DNA of 64,000 nt. It comes from Rhabdophis nuchalis (Eukaryota; Chordata; Lepidosauria; Squamata; Natricidae). Numbering within the stretch: position 1 is the stretch's first letter; each line of letters starts with the position of its first letter. Made by a program: the position numbers and the translations under genes. Of this stretch, positions 34,600 to 46,559 are shown one piece after another. The notes under the pieces are model-generated. The model ran no database searches. It worked only from the letters and a program-made list of their open reading frames with translations, and was not told the origin of the DNA. The stretch lies in the NCBI GenBank assembly GCA_039707465.1, contig CM077658.1, forward strand, positions 13,398,074 through 13,462,073. Reading direction: 5' to 3'.

Positions 34600-35121
34600 T
34601 GAGTTTGGATCACTCCGAAAAGCTTCCACGCAATGCTTCTTTTCATATCTGCGAGATCGCATCCTGCCCCATACATCCCTCCGACCGATTCGTTCCCACA
34701 GAGAGGGACTTCTCCAGGTGCCGTCCACTAGGCAATGCCAGCGGGCGACGCCCAGGGGAAGGGCCTTCTCTGTGGCGGGTCCAGCTCTATGGAACAACCT
34801 ACCCCCCGACCTCAGGACAACCACGGACCTCCGCGCCTTCTGACAAAAGCTCAAGACTTATTTATTCCAACAGGCCGGCCTGGCTTAATCTATCTTCCGC
34901 CTCTCAGTCTGAACATTTAATATTGTTTTAATTGGGTTTTTAAGGGGTTTAGTTTTTTAATATTTTGGGTTTTAGCGCAAGGATAAATTGTTTAATCTGC
35001 CTTTATATATATTTATGTATTTATGTTTGTATGTTTTTTAATTCCCCTGTGCACCGCTCCGAGTCCCTTCGGAGAGAGGGAGCGGTCTACAAATTAAATT
35101 TATTATTATTATTATTATATC
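34600..35121 (+). mobile_element. L2/CR1-like LINE 3' end nested in CR1
   Basis: Plus-strand translation at about 34640-34840 includes RGRAFSVAGPALWNNLPPDL, the conserved C-terminal end of ORF2 downstream of the reverse transcriptase. The 3' untranslated region follows, with the tail hairpin 'ctccgagtcccttcggagag' and a terminal (ATT)n tail at about 35097-35118. It is 5'-truncated, has no catalytic domain, and belongs with the copies at 20891 and 29282. Confidence 0.85.
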
Positions 35122-35440
35122 TTTGGGCCTTATGGAGAATATATTTCACATAACAGCCCTTCAAGTATGTGAAATCTTCTATCCTGTTTCCCCTTAGCCT
35201 ACGCTGCTTTGGCTAAATATGGTCAGTTCTGCAACTTCAAATTCCTCAGCACCTCTGTTGCTCTTCTCTGCATTCTTTCCAGTCCCTCAACATCCTTCTT
35301 AAATCGTGACAACCAAAATTACACACACTACTCCAGGTCAGTGCAATGCGGAGCAGAACTACCCACGATCCCCACATTAAACCTACCAGTGGGTCATATT
35401 ATTTTCTTCCCTCAGTGAATTCATGTGCACGAGCGCCATA
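35122..35440 (-). mobile_element. CR1 fragment, right part
   Basis: The plus strand continues with 'cagcccttcaagtatgtgaa', 'cctctgttgctcttctctgc' and 'ccctcaacatccttcttaaa', typical reversed CR1 text. Confidence 0.75.
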
Positions 35441-38110
35441 CCTATGGAAGCCTTATTAATAGCTAGTGCCAACTTAATTAGGGAACCATTTGTGAATAGG
35501 TCAAACTATTCCATCCAGCAGATTAGTGTTTGGAAAATGGACTGGGCCCTAGGATACAGAAGTTTATATATGCTTAGATGTAAAAATTAATAAAGCAAAT
35601 TTCCAGATTCATATTTTGACCCACGTTCCGATTTCAGTGCAGGATGAATAATGATGTTGACTCCGAAAACCTATTAACCACTGGATAACCTTTGGGATTG
35701 CTAGTCAGTTTAATCATTTACAGCATATTGGCAATTATTCTAAACCAATCATGTGCAGGCATCAATTCTTATTCCCTGCCCCTCTCTCTTTCCCCCTGCC
35801 ATGGGTAACTATTTTTATTTTTGCAGGGGCTAATAAATAGTAAAAGAGTTAATAACTTCTCATAGTTCTTATCTTTCCTACAAAAAGTAAAGGTTTCAGC
35901 AAGTTATATTGCCTTTTAAATTAGTCTTGCCCAAGACATTTCTCAATATTTAGTAACTTTGCTGCAGTCCCAGCAAACATATTTGTACCTGATTTGAGAA
36001 TAGGACTATGAATTCTGGGCAACCCCCCAAAAATATCCAGCGGGTAGTAAAAGTTTTCTCTTTACTTCTATCCAATTGTCAACTGGGTGCAGCTTTCCTC
36101 TCTGATGTCTTGATGATTTAAATAGAAAGGTTTTAAGACCAGTTGTTTGTTTAACTCTTCAAAGGAAATCAAAACTCTATCTGCCATCTATAAAATATGT
36201 GTAGTAGGTGTACTACAGAATCCATGTAAGTATTCAAAGGGAGTTTTTGTTGATACACCTATAGAACAGGAGGGGTCATGTTGATGGTTGTAAACTGAGT
36301 GGGATAGATGAAGACAGAACCCAAAGTGGACAGTGACATAAATTTCTCTTTCTTTCTCTGTCTGTCTCTTCCAAGCACTAGCTGCGAGGAAAGGAAAATC
36401 CTATCTGAAGTCTGAGTTGATCCCCATGGTTTTGAATTAGATCAATGGTAGATCCCTGGAAACTCTAGTTCCTAACGTCATTCCTAAAGAAACATGCCAA
36501 ACTATAGCACAAGCTGTAGAATAGGTTTAATCAAACTACAATAAAAAAATATCTTACAGCCAGAAACTCTTCAAAACAAGATATCCAACCATTTTGAGGT
36601 TTTACTCTATCAGCTCTGTACGTCTTTTCTTCCCTTCAAAGAATTAAGTATAGCTTCCAGTACCTCAAAAAGTTACCAATCTATACATTAATTAGGATGG
36701 GCTGTTTAAACAAATGCACCCTTGGTCTCTACCTAAGGAAGTCAGAGTCTGATGAAAATCCCACCTCGTCTTTTGAAAGTACCTGAAACACTGTAGATTC
36801 AATTGGGCTCTTCACTTTTATTTCTTTTCAATCTACTGCATGCTCATTTACCTGCTGTTCATTCTATCTTCATGACTGTTGGAAGAAGAAGAATACCGTC
36901 TCCCTACCAGCTTCAATACTCTTATTTCACTCTGAATTAAATGTCATAATTTGCAGGGAGCTCCCTGTTGTTGGGAAACGGCCAGACAAAAAGGAGAATC
37001 AAGTGGGGAATTAGCCTTGAGTCACTGCACAGTCACAATAAACCTAAGGCTTAACCCCATCCCCCTTTAACTTCCATGAGACCTTATATGTTTGGTCCCA
37101 AAAAAGGCAAGCAGTCTGAGAAGATTCTTGTATTATAGGCAGAATACAATAAAGTAGATAGTTTGAACCCTACAGGTGTGGATCTGACACAGCACAGCCC
37201 TGTTCAAATTACAGCCAACCGCCACCCTCACACTTTTAATGATGTTATATGCTGGGGGATGGGGTTAGGTTCTGCATCCTTTCTTAGAAATGCTATTTAA
37301 GAATCAGCTTTGTTCTTAAGGTTGTGCTTGACCTAAATGAGCCCAAATTGCTACTGCATACAGGCTATACCATTTCTTCATAATTGGTACTCAATTGCTC
37401 TAGCGTATCTTCTTTGAATTACATTTAGACCCAACAGCAGCGTCTTGGGTAAAATATGCTAAAATGGAAGAAAGGAAGATGAAGGCAGGAGAGGAGGAGA
37501 GAGAGAAAAATAAGTAATTAAAGAATCTTGCTGAACCAAACCATCTTTAAGTCGTGTGATGCTTTCATTCCTCTCCCAGAGAGTTGACACAACGTCCCAT
37601 TGTTCACCCTCTATTTCTATCAGCCTCTGCAAATCTTTTTTTTTCCCCAAGCAGTTTCAACTTTTGGCTTAAACTTTGTTGGCTTTATCTTGCGATCCCC
37701 GATTGCTGTCCAGAGCTATTTGAAAGGTTAGCTCCAATGTCAATTTTCCATTTACGGAAGAAATTGAATGCCAGCTTCGGGCCATAATGAGACTGCCTGA
37801 TTGTTAAATCTCATCAATATTTTCCCTCCTGTAATTCTCTTCTCCATGTATTTTGCTATCTCTTGCTATAATCGTAAAGGCTGAAAAAGATTTAGGAAAA
37901 GAAGTGCATCAGAAAGTCAATCCAAGGGGCTCTGTAGCATTTGGAAAGGACAGATGGCAGAGGTTAAAAGTTCTTGCTGGGCTGCTAGAGAAGAGACATG
38001 CAATTTTTTATTGGCCTTGGAAGGAGGATGTGCCTGGCCCACACCCTAACAATAAGCAAGATGAAGACAAAGGAAGATGGATTGAATCTAAATCCAACTC
38101 ATTTCAGGTG
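35441..38110. other. Unique sequence
   Basis: The longest stretch in this part without a recognised mobile element. No exon with recognisable coding sequence was found. Confidence 0.45.
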
Positions 38111-38111
38111 T

Positions 38112-38457
38112 AATAAAAGGTTTCCCTCGCACATATGTTCTAGTCATTCCCAATTCTAGGGTCAGTGCTCATCTCTGTTTCAAAGCCGAAGAGCCAGTGC
38201 TGTCTAAAGACGTCTCCATGGTCATGTGGCCGGCATGGCTAAACACTGAAGGCACATGGAACACTGTTACCTTCCCATCAAGGTAGTTCCTATTTTTCTA
38301 CTTGCATTTTTACATGCTTTCGAACTGCTGGGTTGGCAGAATCTGGGACAAGTAATGGGAGCTCACTCCGTTACATGGCACTAGGGATTCGAACCACCGA
38401 ACTGCTGACCTTTCCGATCAACAAGCTCGGCGTCTTAGCCACTGAGCCACCATGTCA
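38112..38457 (-). mobile_element. tRNA-derived SINE, family 1
   Basis: The plus strand runs from 'aggtttccctcgcacatatg' to 'cttagccactgagccaccat'. The reversed B-box region 'gggattcgaaccacc' is at about 38383-38397. Confidence 0.88.
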
Positions 38458-38459
38458 AA

Positions 38460-39390
38460 AGTTCTACTTTGCTACATTTAACATCCCAAATCAGAGACTT
38501 ATTGAAAGGGTCTCTGAGGTTGGGAATTCAAGGCATTTGCAGACCCAAATTCACACTCAAGGAATTTGGGAACCCGAGATATGGCCCTGAATTTCATGCA
38601 TGGAACACTAGCTAAAAGCAATATTTATGGATTTGTGAAGTATATCTTGAGTCCTTGAAGCATACTCTCTCTTTGTCTGACCATGTTAAGAACAAGAATG
38701 GAATTCTGTAATATGGTACCACTGTGTGACTAACATTGAGATGGGATCCTATCTATGCAAGAAAGAGGATGACTGAAGAAATATGTTGAATATGCATAAC
38801 ATGGTTTGCCCCATTCTTAACAAGTTCATTTTTATCCTTTTACACACAGAAAGAAGGGGCAGGGAGAGAGAGAGAGAGAGAGCTTTGTGTAACCTGGAGA
38901 TAGATTCCATCATCTTTGTTGGGTCACAATTTTTAAAGTCTTAATTATATGTATTTCTCTGGTCTTCTGTAAATATTTTTGACTTCCTTTGTCTTCAAGC
39001 AGCAGGAAGCCAGAGTAGTCAAAATAAGGTTAATTGACAATTTAGAAGGTTTGAATAATACAAATGATGCTTGATGTGTTTTTGCTCTCCGTTCTTGGCA
39101 TACACTGATGGAATATTGTCTCTGTTTATCCTAGCTAAACATGACTGCTTGAAGGTACTTTTTCTAAGTGCAGCTGTTTCATCAATGCCATCAATATGTA
39201 GCTGTTTCATGAATATCCTAGAAACATGCAACCCCGAACATTTCCAGGGCTCATTTAGAAGTACCATTCTAAGACATGTTTATTGTAGCAATTTTGGGCC
39301 ATGTTAAATTTATTGAAATAAATTCAGGAGTATGGCATAGCCACCTGTACCAAAATCAGATTATTAACATCACATTAGAAACTCGTTGCC
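38460..39390. other. Unique sequence
   Basis: No gene recognised. A short AG run lies at about 38864-38881. Confidence 0.45.
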
Positions 39391-39396
39391 TATGGA

Positions 39397-39520
39397 GATT
39401 GTCAATCATCCACATCATGGTTGTCTCAAAGGTACATTTCCAAAAAGCAACTTGATTTTCTTCTTCTTTTTTATTTGAAAACTGTTTGCTTCTCATCCAA
39501 GAAATTGAACTGAAAAATGC
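39397..39520. mobile_element. Hairpin-forming interspersed repeat, copy 2 (partial)
   Basis: It shares 'tcaatcatccacatcatggt' and 'gcttctcatccaagaa' with 33640-33855, but the second hairpin arm is missing. Confidence 0.55.
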
Positions 39521-39804
39521 CCCTATTTTGCCTAAGATGGCAATGATCATCACCATCATTTAAATAGATCATTTGGAACCAACCTATGTTGTATGATAGG
39601 GTAATACAGTAGCTAAAGGAATTGTTTTCATGCAGTTTTTGGTACGTACTTATCTAATTTGTAATTTCAAAACGTAATGTAAAATAATATGGTTTTATGC
39701 TGAAAACTGCAGTCAAACACTGCAGCTCAAACAAATGCATATATTACATGTGCTAGGAAATTGGGCATCCTAAGAAAAATATGTGCAGATACATATGTAT
39801 TAAG

Positions 39805-40145
39805 GGACGTAATGGCTCAGTGGCTAAGATGCTGAGCTTGTCGATCAGAAAGGTTGGCAGTTCGGCGGTTCAAATCCCTAGTGCCGCATAATGGAGTGAG
39901 CTACCGTTACTTGTCCCAGCTTCTGCCAACCTAGCAGTTCAAAAGCATGAAGTAGAAAAATAGGAAAAACCTTTGGTGGGAAGGTAACAGCACTCCGTGC
40001 GCCTTCGGTGTTTAGTAATGCCAGCCACATGACCACGGAGACATCTTTGGATAGCGCTAGCTCTTCGGCTTTCAAACAGAGATGAGTACCACCCCCTAGA
40101 GTTGGGAATGATTAGCACATATATACAAGGGCGACCTTTACCTAT
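39805..40145 (+). mobile_element. tRNA-derived SINE, family 1, with 12-bp TSD
   Basis: The head 'aatggctcagtggctaagat' and B-box 'ggttcaaatccc' are clear. The exact 12-mer ATATGTATTAAG occurs at 39793-39804 and 40146-40157, a target duplication of the length made by LINE-driven retroposition. Confidence 0.92.
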
Positions 40146-40159
40146 ATATGTATTAAGAG

Positions 40160-41140
40160 TCAGGCATTCACTTGCGTGCTGATGTAAAATGGAACCACAT
40201 TGTCAGGAAAATACTACCCTAAGAGAAACTGAAAGTGGCTTTTTCACTCTCCGATTAATAGCTTCCTCCACCAGAAGACATGTATTTTTGCTAGGTTATA
40301 ATCAATGGCAAGCCATATGCTCTTCTAGCCTCTCACTCTGCAGTTCATTCATTAACTCTCCTCAGAAGCAGCGGTAAGGAAACAATTATGTAATAGGTTG
40401 CTGACTTTATGAAAAAAAATCCATTTCACTGTACATAATCTAAAACAAATAAGTCAACTATATGTCAGCTTAATATACATCATAATCTATTATTGCAAAG
40501 GTTTTTACAATCTGACAGAAGATTAACTGGGTATAAAAGCATGCCTCAGGGGAGAATGTAATGAGAGGTGGGACAGAATCAGAGTATACAGTCCTCGTTA
40601 GTCCTGCCAGAAAGAAATATGTCAAAAGAAAACCCACTTAAATTGGTGGAAATGCTTTCAAAAATCTGATTTTTACAAAAAATTGTTCAATGCTCCTTCC
40701 TATGATCAAGGATTAGGCTCAAGAACTGAGCTTTGTAGATGATGGCATGAGAACATCAAGGATTGCCTGGACGACAAAGACATGAATCATAGAATAAATC
40801 AAACCAGCGTTCTCACTTGAGGCACAAATGACCAGCTCAGATTGTCATTTATGGACACACTATAGACCTTTCAACCCTCAAGATGTCCATAATGCAGGAA
40901 AGGTGCAAAGAAGAAGAAGAAGAAAAGGATGACCATTGGCAAGATGAAGATGAACAGCAAGATTACAATGGTGATGAGTGCTTCATTGAAAGACCTGAAG
41001 GACCCGATTGGTGACAGATCGTCCTGGAGAAGATGGTAACCAAGAGTGACACTGAAGTGATGGCACTTAATCATAAAAAAGAAGATGGTATAATTCACAA
41101 TGGTCTGAGCATCATTGGCAGAAAGTTAGTCAGCCCTCTT
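40160..41140. other. Unique sequence
   Basis: A short AAG-rich run lies at about 40907-40925. No gene recognised. Confidence 0.45.
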
Positions 41141-41143
41141 GCA

Positions 41144-41288
41144 CAGGGATTGGCAACTATGGCCCCTTTACAATGTGTGGAATTCAGCTCCCGGAATTCC
41201 TGAGCCAGCTAGCTAAGGAATTCTTAGAGTGGCTGAATTCTGAGAATGATTGGCTCAGGAATTCTGGGAATTGGAGTCCATAGGGGCA
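41144..41288. mobile_element. hAT-like palindromic element, diverged
   Basis: It starts 'cagggattggcaactatgg' and includes 'cagctcccggaattcctgag' and 'ctcaggaattctgggaattg', inverted arms related to the hAT MITEs at 12.6 and 18.4 kb, and ends near 'ccataggggca'. No clear target duplication. Confidence 0.6.
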
Positions 41289-41289
41289 G

Positions 41290-41990
41290 AAACATAATGA
41301 TCTGAAAACCTTGTCAAACCTAACCAATCTCCCTTGAGGGCCTACAGAATCCTCAGTGTGAATCTGTAAAACATTCAAGCCCCACTTACCCCATTTTTTG
41401 CAGGGAGGGGGGGATTAAATGGCAAAAGGGCATCTTGAGACTTGCAAATATTTGAGGCACCCACTTTACTCTGTGTAATCCCTAAACTCCCTCTCAAAAT
41501 ATGACACAGCCCTTCCGTTCCTTTATAGACCGCAGGCATCAATACCCTCAGCAGGTCTGATGCAGTCCACGGGCTGTCAAAGCCTTGTGCCCTTGATAAA
41601 AAGGAATGGTAGCTAATTAACACTGTTGGGGAGAATAAAACACTCTGAGGGCACTGATGCAGGGAGAGAAAACTTCTACCTGGCTCATAATTCATGCTAA
41701 TATCATTATAAATGTTTCCAGAGAGATGGCCATAATGCTCTTTTGCAGCAAAAAAGAGGAAAAGCTTTGTGCTGCCTTTAACACTGCATAAATTTATTGC
41801 CGTGCATGCTTTCCTATATCAGGTTGACGTTTTTTCTTTCCCTTTCTTGTTTTCTACTTTATCTTTTTTTGGGGGGGGTCATTATTTTCACCCATATGAT
41901 GGACATCTTGGGTGCAGGGGTCAAAGCTTGCAAGATGATGGATCATTCAAAACCCATCCCTTTTTTGTAGATGCATTCAAAAGAGATGAA
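41290..41990. other. Unique sequence
   Basis: No gene or repeat recognised. Confidence 0.45.
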
Positions 41991-42444
41991 TGTCAGGGTT
42001 CCAGGTTACACACCCATCTAAAGAAGACTTCGAGGCCAGCAATTCTGCACAGTTCCATTTTATTAGAGATGTCATATTGGCACATCTGGGAAAACCCAAA
42101 TCTGCAAATCCCCACCCAAAACAAAGTCAAAGTCCCATCCCCTGCACCCACATGTCCATCACACAATCCAATCAATCCATTGTCCCACCTGGGGAAGATC
42201 CCCAGTCACACCCTTCCAGGTGCAGGCTGAATGTCCTTGACTCCCAGAGAAAAGAAATGTGTTATGGCTACATATCTCCACTGACTCCTTGCAAATCCCC
42301 CCTCCCATTTTCCCAGAGCCCTAAATGTAGCAGCCCTGAAGATCCAAAGAAAAAGATGGTCTCCGGGGCTGACAATGGAACTTCAATTTCCACCATCATC
42401 TGCCATGTTGGACCACTTCCATCCTGCATGCCCTGCCCACAACA
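41991..42444 (-). mobile_element. LTR-like element (minus strand)
   Basis: The plus strand starts TGTCAGGGTTCC and ends CCCACAACA, giving TG...CA ends. A reversed AATAAAA signal lies at about 42058-42064 ('ttttattagag'). The interior is C-rich and unlike the flanks. No target duplication matches, so the ends may be off. The 183-residue plus-strand frame here has no recognisable domain and runs antisense to the proposed LTR. Confidence 0.5.
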
Positions 42445-42486
42445 TTCAGGTTCCCTCAACTCTGTTCCAAACAGAATAAATCAGAA

Positions 42487-42552
42487 AATAGTATATAATA
42501 ACAAAATAACAGAGTTGGAAGGGACCTTGAAGGGTTTCTAATCCAACCACCT
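42487..42552 (-). mobile_element. CR1 3' end, very short
   Basis: 'acagagttggaagggacctt' and 'taatccaacca' are the reversed CR1 terminus. Only about 65 bp remain. Confidence 0.75.
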
Positions 42553-42915
42553 TTTCATTCCTTTGTGTTTGTTTCACTTTTTCCAAGTGAGCCTGAAGTT
42601 CATCTCATCCCAGTTTCCAAGAGAAGTACAGAACAGAGCACTTTTAGGTGGGCCTGTTCACCTTCCAAAACATTAAAAATCAAAAGAATATGTATCTTTT
42701 TATCAGGGTTCCACAGAAGTCCTAATTAAATCATGAACCCCGAGCCAAGCTTCAAAAGAAATCCAATTAGGAGCAACATGTCGGCACATACGCAAGTGAA
42801 GCCAGCTCTGTCCCCATGTAATTTACGGCCCAATTATGACCCTGTTTGCCTCCAACTCCCAGGGTGTATCATAAATCACATTCTCCAATGGAGCACTTTC
42901 CTGGGCTATAGAGAC

Positions 42916-43000
42916 CATGCTAGGGATTTAAACCGCCAAACTGCCGACCTTTCTGATCAACAAGCTCAGCGTCTTAGCCACTGAGCCACCGCGTCCCTTC
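42916..43000 (-). mobile_element. tRNA-derived SINE, family 1, head only
   Basis: The plus strand 'tagggatttaaaccgccaaa' to 'ccactgagccaccgcgtccc' is the reversed tRNA-like head. The body is absent. Confidence 0.85.
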
Positions 43001-43004
43001 TTTC

Positions 43005-44206
43005 TACTATTACATTTTTTCTATTCTCCCCAATCCTTCAAATCTTGCATAGTCCTTCTATTGCTGCTGTTAGTGTTACAGTGTTTTGCTCTTTCTTAAT
43101 ATCATCCCTTTTAATACCCGTGACTTTAATTCATCTGTCCTGGCAGCCAACAACTTCCTCTTTATATGTTTATTTAGGCTTTGTAGAGTTGGCTTGAAAT
43201 TATATTTGCTCATTTCAATCCTCTAATTTTTGGACCACTTGCGGTGGTTTCATTGCATTTCAGCTGTTTGTACTATATTATTTTATATTTATCTGCACAA
43301 TAGCTGGAGAACTGGCTTTTATAGAATTTTGCACGGACGCCATTAAATAAATACATAAAATGGCATTGTCTCTGTCTTGGTGGGCCCATAGAAGCAAACA
43401 GGCTCTCCATGCTTGTGGGCATGTGCCATCATTTCAGATTTTTATAAGTAGAGTGTCCTGATATTGCTGCACTACAACTTCCATCATCCATCACTATTTT
43501 GCCAGATGAACCTTCTCAGGGCTATAGTTCAAGAACATCTGGATAGTCCAAGTCCCCCATATATGCTCTTCCCTTGACAGTCGCAGGGTAGATTGCCAGA
43601 TCCGTTTATATGGCTGACAACATGGTGTGATATTGTGCAGGCAGCAATGTTAGATTTGAGAATTGGCAATCTGCACGTACCAAGCACCACTCCGACCAGC
43701 AGCCTGCCTTTTCAGCTGTTCTCTACATCTCATGCAGCTTTGATTAGAACTCATGTAGTGAAATGCTGCCATCATTGCCAGGATGACTGCAGCTAATTTA
43801 AGTTGATCCAACTCTTTCCAATTGTTACAGTCTTTAAGATGTAAGGCGTATTTTAATTGCTGTTGTTCTGCTACTATTCGTTTGCATTTTCGTACTCCTT
43901 ATTTTTAAAATAGTGAAATACAAAAGAAAAAAGTCCACACTGAACAGTGATAATAGGGTGGAGGGAAAGAAAAACCTAAATATGTTGCAATGGTTAAATG
44001 AACTAAGCATAGCAAAAAAAATTAAAATAAAAGAAAGACATCTAATTAAGCATAAATACCTATAGGGAACTAATTGTCAGGCGCAAGAAATCAGGATAGA
44101 GTTCAAAAGCACAATGAGTTTATTCCATACTATCTATACATAAGAATCTGAACTATTAACTGTCAAGGCAAATTGGCAACAGATAAGAATCAAAGGACTT
44201 CAAAGG
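43005..44206. other. Unique sequence
   Basis: No gene recognised. Confidence 0.45.
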
Positions 44207-44214
44207 GGCTAGAC

Positions 44215-44463
44215 CAGGGGTAAGCAACCCATAGCTCTGGAGCTGCATGTGGCTCTTTCATCCCTCTGCTGTGGCTCCTGGTTGCTGGTCAGCTTCACAA
44301 TTGATAGAGCTTTTGGTTAGGACAGGTAGAAGAAAAAGGACGTTGAGCTAGGAGGAGACTCAATGGTGGGGGAACCAGACTTCCAGTTGGCTCCAGAATG
44401 ACATCAGGGACTTCATGTTAGGATCTTTGTGGCCCTTTGAGTGTTTAAGGTTGCTGACCTCTG
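44215..44463. mobile_element. hAT-type nonautonomous element, 249 bp, near-perfect TSD
   Basis: It begins CAGGGGTAAGCAACC and ends GGTTGCTGACCTCTG, inverted termini. The flanking 8-mers GGCTAGAC (44207-44214) and GGCTAGAA (44464-44471) match at 7 of 8 bases. No coding region. Confidence 0.88.
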
Positions 44464-44474
44464 GGCTAGAATTA

Positions 44475-44964
44475 GGTGCTTTAAGAGGACATAGCAACTC
44501 CAAACTAATGGTGCATTTGACCCCACTCTCAGGCCCTACAAGTCATCATCTACACTAATTCAGTTATTGAGCTAATTATTAAATCCATGTTATATCACAA
44601 CACAATGTGCCACTTTTCCGATGTTAAAGCACAAAGACTTTTCACAAATAGGTAACAAACATACATCCCAGATCCATTCCTTAACGTCTGAAAAGGGATT
44701 TTCTTTCTCCTTATTCCCTTTATTGCTTTATTGCTGTATCTCAAGTTAAGAAAGCCAAAGCTATCCATAGGAAGGCAAATGTCATATTTTAGCAATCAGC
44801 ATCACATTACAACCCTTAATTGGGAAGCATATTTCCTCCCAAAGTTATATTGATGAACATGTTCATTTGAATCCAAAACAAAACTATAATGGAACAAGAC
44901 CAGACTGCATGAATTAAATAGTCTTCAAATTTGGTATACCTCCAGCATAAACAGACTAATGTGC
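44475..44964. other. Unique sequence
   Basis: No gene or repeat recognised. Confidence 0.4.
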
Positions 44965-45024
44965 ATTTCTTCTTTCACTGTAACTTCAAATGGTTACTAA
45001 GTCAAAAGCTGGAGACCACCTGCA
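44965..45024. mobile_element. Tc1/mariner-type MITE, terminal fragment
   Basis: 'ctgtaacttcaaatggttac' and 'gctggagaccacctg' match the terminal part of the 32572 MITE. Confidence 0.55.
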
Positions 45025-45112
45025 AACCATTCAGAGAGCTTGTAATATCCACCCCTGCAATTTCCAAGCAACAAAATCTTGACAGGCCCTAAAATTAATA
45101 TGCTGTGATGCA

Positions 45113-45432
45113 AGGCCATCCAACCGGTCAGTCCTAGAGGAGATCAACCCTGACTGCTCTTTAGAAGGCCATATCCTGAAGATGAAACTCAAAGACTTTG
45201 GCCACCTAATGAGAAGGAAGGACTCCCTGGAGAAGAGCCTAATGCTGGGAACGATTGAGGGCAAAAGAAAAAGGGGACAACAGAGAATGAGGTGGCTGGA
45301 TGGAGTCACTGAAGCAGTACATGTGAGCTTAAATGGACTCCAGAGGATGCTGGAGGACAGGAGAGCCTGGAGGAACATTGTCCATAGGGTTGTGATGGGT
45401 CGGACACGACTTTGCAACTAACAACAACAAGA
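45113..45432 (+). mobile_element. Bov-B (RTE) LINE, ORF2 C-terminus and 3' end
   Basis: The plus-strand frame reads SVLEEINPDCS, then LKDFGHLMRRKDSLEKSLML, GKRKRGQQRMRWLDGVTE, and stops after MGRTRLCN. This is the conserved end of the Bov-B ORF2, downstream of the reverse transcriptase. The DNA ends 'gggtcggacacgactttgc' plus an (ACA)n tail. The frame is open for about 100 codons with little decay, suggesting a moderately young copy. Bov-B is known for horizontal transfer between squamates and ruminants. Confidence 0.93.
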
Positions 45433-45434
45433 CA

Positions 45435-46300
45435 TATGATGTTCAAGGATCTGTGAGTTCAATTTCCAATAGAAACCAGAATAACACCTGGCTACCTGTT
45501 TGTGACAAACTCCACTAAGAATGAAAGCACTAATGTGGTGCTTTCTGGCGGTCCCTTGAAATGTTCCTGAAATGTGTGGCCTTGCTTTATGAGATCCGTG
45601 ATTTTCTTCCCACCCCCCATGTCCAGCAAAATTCTCAGAGATTTCACATGGGACTGATTTCATTCCTATTCATTAACTAGATGAAGTACAAGTCAGAAAA
45701 GCAAATATTTTCTTAATGGTATCTGACAGGCCATGAAAAGTGCCGAATAGACTCTGTTCTGAAAGCTCAGAGGAAAGTCCACTGAGACATGGTGGCTTTC
45801 GACATCATCAGAGATATACATTTTAATCTATCAGAAAAGTTTTCATGCACATCCTGATCTCCATATTATAACTGAAATCACATCCACTCATCATTTCAGC
45901 TGTAATTCAAATTACTCTATCTTTATTTAGTTAAAAGCTCCATTCACCTGGAAAAGTATGCTCAGTTTTATTCATTCTATTACATAGGTGGGTATGCATG
46001 TGTATCACTGGTGTTTTCTCAGCTGGAAGTCTGTGTGCGAAATATGAATGTGGAAACATATAGCTAGACAGGCAGATAGATTACTATATTTATAGCCAAA
46101 CTGTGTGCTCAGAAAAAAGTCATCTTAACCAAAATTATCACTTTTAGATCATATCATTAAGGATGGACAGGAGTTTGGAATGGAGGAGAATTTTGTTCCA
46201 TGTGAATTTTAGTACAAGTTTAACCAATTGGCATTGCTGATTAAGTTACCACATAATGCTAAGGCCCCTTCAGAAGAATTACAATGGTTGAGTTGAGTGC
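45435..46300. other. Unique sequence
   Basis: No gene or repeat recognised. Confidence 0.45.
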
Positions 46301-46302
46301 CT

Positions 46303-46556
46303 ATAGCAATAGCAGCAGCACTTAGCCCTTAGACTTATATACCACTTCACAGTGCTTTACAGCCCTCTCTAAGCGGTTTATAGAGTCAGCCTATTGCCCC
46401 CAACAATCTGGGTCCTCGTTTTACCTACCTCAGAAGGATGGAAGGCTAAGTCAACCTTGAGCCTGGTGAGATTCGATCTGCCAAACTGTTGGCAGCCGGT
46501 GATCAGCAGAAGTAGCCTGCAGTACTGCATTCTGACCACTGTGCCACCCCGGCTCT
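46303..46556 (-). mobile_element. tRNA-derived SINE, family 2 (best copy)
   Basis: On the minus strand it begins 'cggggtggcacagtggtcag' (A box) with a B-box-like GATCGAATCTCACC, continues through 'gttgactta' and 'gacccagattgttgggg', and ends 'gtgctgctgctattgctata'. It provides the reference for the copies at 25112 and 62405. Confidence 0.88.
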
Positions 46557-46559
46557 GAC

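Noticed and set aside
41990..42541. 183-codon plus-strand frame
   Set aside because: It lies antisense to a probable LTR, is proline/serine-rich from C-rich DNA, and its end runs into a CR1 fragment.
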